From: Tridacna crocea
Lineage: Eukaryota; Mollusca; Bivalvia; Cardiida; Cardiidae
Assembly: GCA_943736015.1 (NCBI GenBank)
Contig: OX031059.1
Span: forward strand, 45,767,159 to 45,831,158
DNA length: 64,000 bases
Reading direction: 5' to 3'
Positions 63,093 through 64,000 of this stretch are shown here, piece after piece (position 1 is the first letter of the stretch; the number at the start of each line of letters is the position of its first letter). The notes below the pieces were generated by a model. That model had not been told where the DNA came from, ran no database searches, and saw only the letters and a program-made list of their open reading frames with translations. The position numbers were made by a program, and so were the translations under genes.

Positions 63093-63135
63093 GTGAGTAC
63101 CTGTATCTGTTGCCACACATTTGCAGACTTTTCTA

Positions 63136-63600
63136 ACCCTTTACTAAACAATTCTGAGTTTTGAAAATGTCTTGGGAAAAATACCATGGAAAACACTGGA
63201 ATAATGTGAACATGCTGGTAACCATAATTTTTCTTTTTTTTTCCCACATTTTTTTTTATACAATTTCAAAGACAAATTCCATCTTTTGAGCCACATTTAC
63301 TTTGTTTTGTGGAAATTATTTCAATATCCATGAATCTTAATTTTCATTGTCTAGTGAAGGCTCAAGTTTCTACCACAGAACAAACTTCTAGAGTCGTTCT
63401 TTTTGAAAGCATTAGCAGATGAAACATCAAAAATATGGGTTAACTAATGGAACTGGTCTTTGGAAGAGTAGAAAACCTTGTCAGAAAATAAGAACATGCT
63501 GGGTTTTTATCACATTCTTCTTTCCCACTGTTTTCAGAAGCTTAACCCTTAGAGAGCTGAATGAACCATTCTTCTTCAGGGCTCTTGAAACACAGGATAT
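63136..63600. mobile_element. Two very decayed TTAA MITEs
   Basis: The + copy (63136-63330) has TAACCCTTTACTAAACAATT and CATGCTGGTAACCATAATT. The opposite copy (63385-63600) has TTGAAAGCATTAGCAGATG and TTCTTCAGGGCTCTTG. Confidence 0.5.
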
Positions 63601-64000
63601 TTCAGTTAAAGTCTAAGCCACCATTGAGCTAAATGAATATTACGGACATTTTCAGTTTCTAAAGACCTTAATATTTTAATTTTTGATCTGTATCTTGTAA
63701 AGTATGTTGAAGTTTTTCGTGCTTGTTAAAATTCAGGCTGTGCCATAATCATAACATTGTGTTGTTTGTGCAATAAGAAGGTCTGAATGAAAAGCAAGGT
63801 TATTATGGACCCCATTTTTTGCTGTAGCAGTCATGACACTGGTGTATTTGGCACAAAGAAGAAATCTTTTAAGAAAAAGTCTTTATTGAATCATTATGAA
63901 AAGTGTTGTGGGAATGGAAGCACTTGCTTGTAACAAGCTATTGGTCATTTTCTCTCATTGTTTTTAAAAAAAATGTCTTTTATAATAACATCAAGTCATG
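63601..64000. other. Intron 25 beginning, nothing secure
   Basis: No further MSH5 exon recognised. 63895-63970 (GTTGTGGGAATGGAAGCAC ... CATTTTCTCTCATTG) is a possible MITE trace. Confidence 0.35.

Noticed and set aside
3122..62597. Recurrent ~66-80-residue peptides starting like [20 protein letters not shown]
   Set aside because: They are translations of the TTAA MITE, mainly its palindrome. They occur in both orientations and are broken in most copies; there is no conserved start context or protein-level constraint.

Overview
The window is animal nuclear DNA, AT-rich and dominated by introns and repeats. The repeats point to a bivalve mollusc, probably a heterodont clam or mussel: elements that begin AGCTCACCTGAG and end GGGCCATCATGGCCCTCTTG, elements of the TACGCCCGTCGAAGACGGG type, and small elements carrying GCGCAGGCTAATC. 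That assignment rests on remembered repeat families, not on a search.

One gene fills almost the whole window: MSH5, the meiotic MutS homologue, on the + strand. Twenty-five coding exons can be placed between 1154 and 63092. All their phases join and all have AG acceptors. Introns are GT-AG except one GC-AG intron (24141-40616, about 16.5 kb). The exons encode about 939 residues: a Ser/Thr-rich N-terminal segment of 240 residues, the connector, the lever and clamp, then the ATPase with Walker A, the MutS signature and Walker B. The C-terminal dimerisation end lies beyond 64000. About 2.8 kb of roughly 62 kb is coding.

The introns hold several repeat populations. (1) More than 50 copies or remnants of a ~228-bp TTAA-CCC...GGG-TTAA MITE (piggyBac-like ends) whose centre is a ~71-bp almost loop-free palindrome. 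(2) Larger elements made of different ends around 144-, 155-, 156-, 165- or 166-bp tandem core repeats. (3) A tRNA-derived SINE with a (TCAA)n tail, in both orientations. (4) Several other foldback MITEs. Many are nested, which gives a relative age order. A 57-bp minisatellite at about 38.0-38.7 kb appears to have grown from an internal piece of the SINE.

The only other protein-coding candidate is a minus-strand reading frame at 32407-33426 in the 16.5-kb GC-AG intron. It looks like the C-terminal beta-propeller part of a mollusc TRIM/NHL-type protein and is probably a partial gene or retrocopy. No rRNA gene, functional tRNA gene, CRISPR array or bacterial-type operon was seen.
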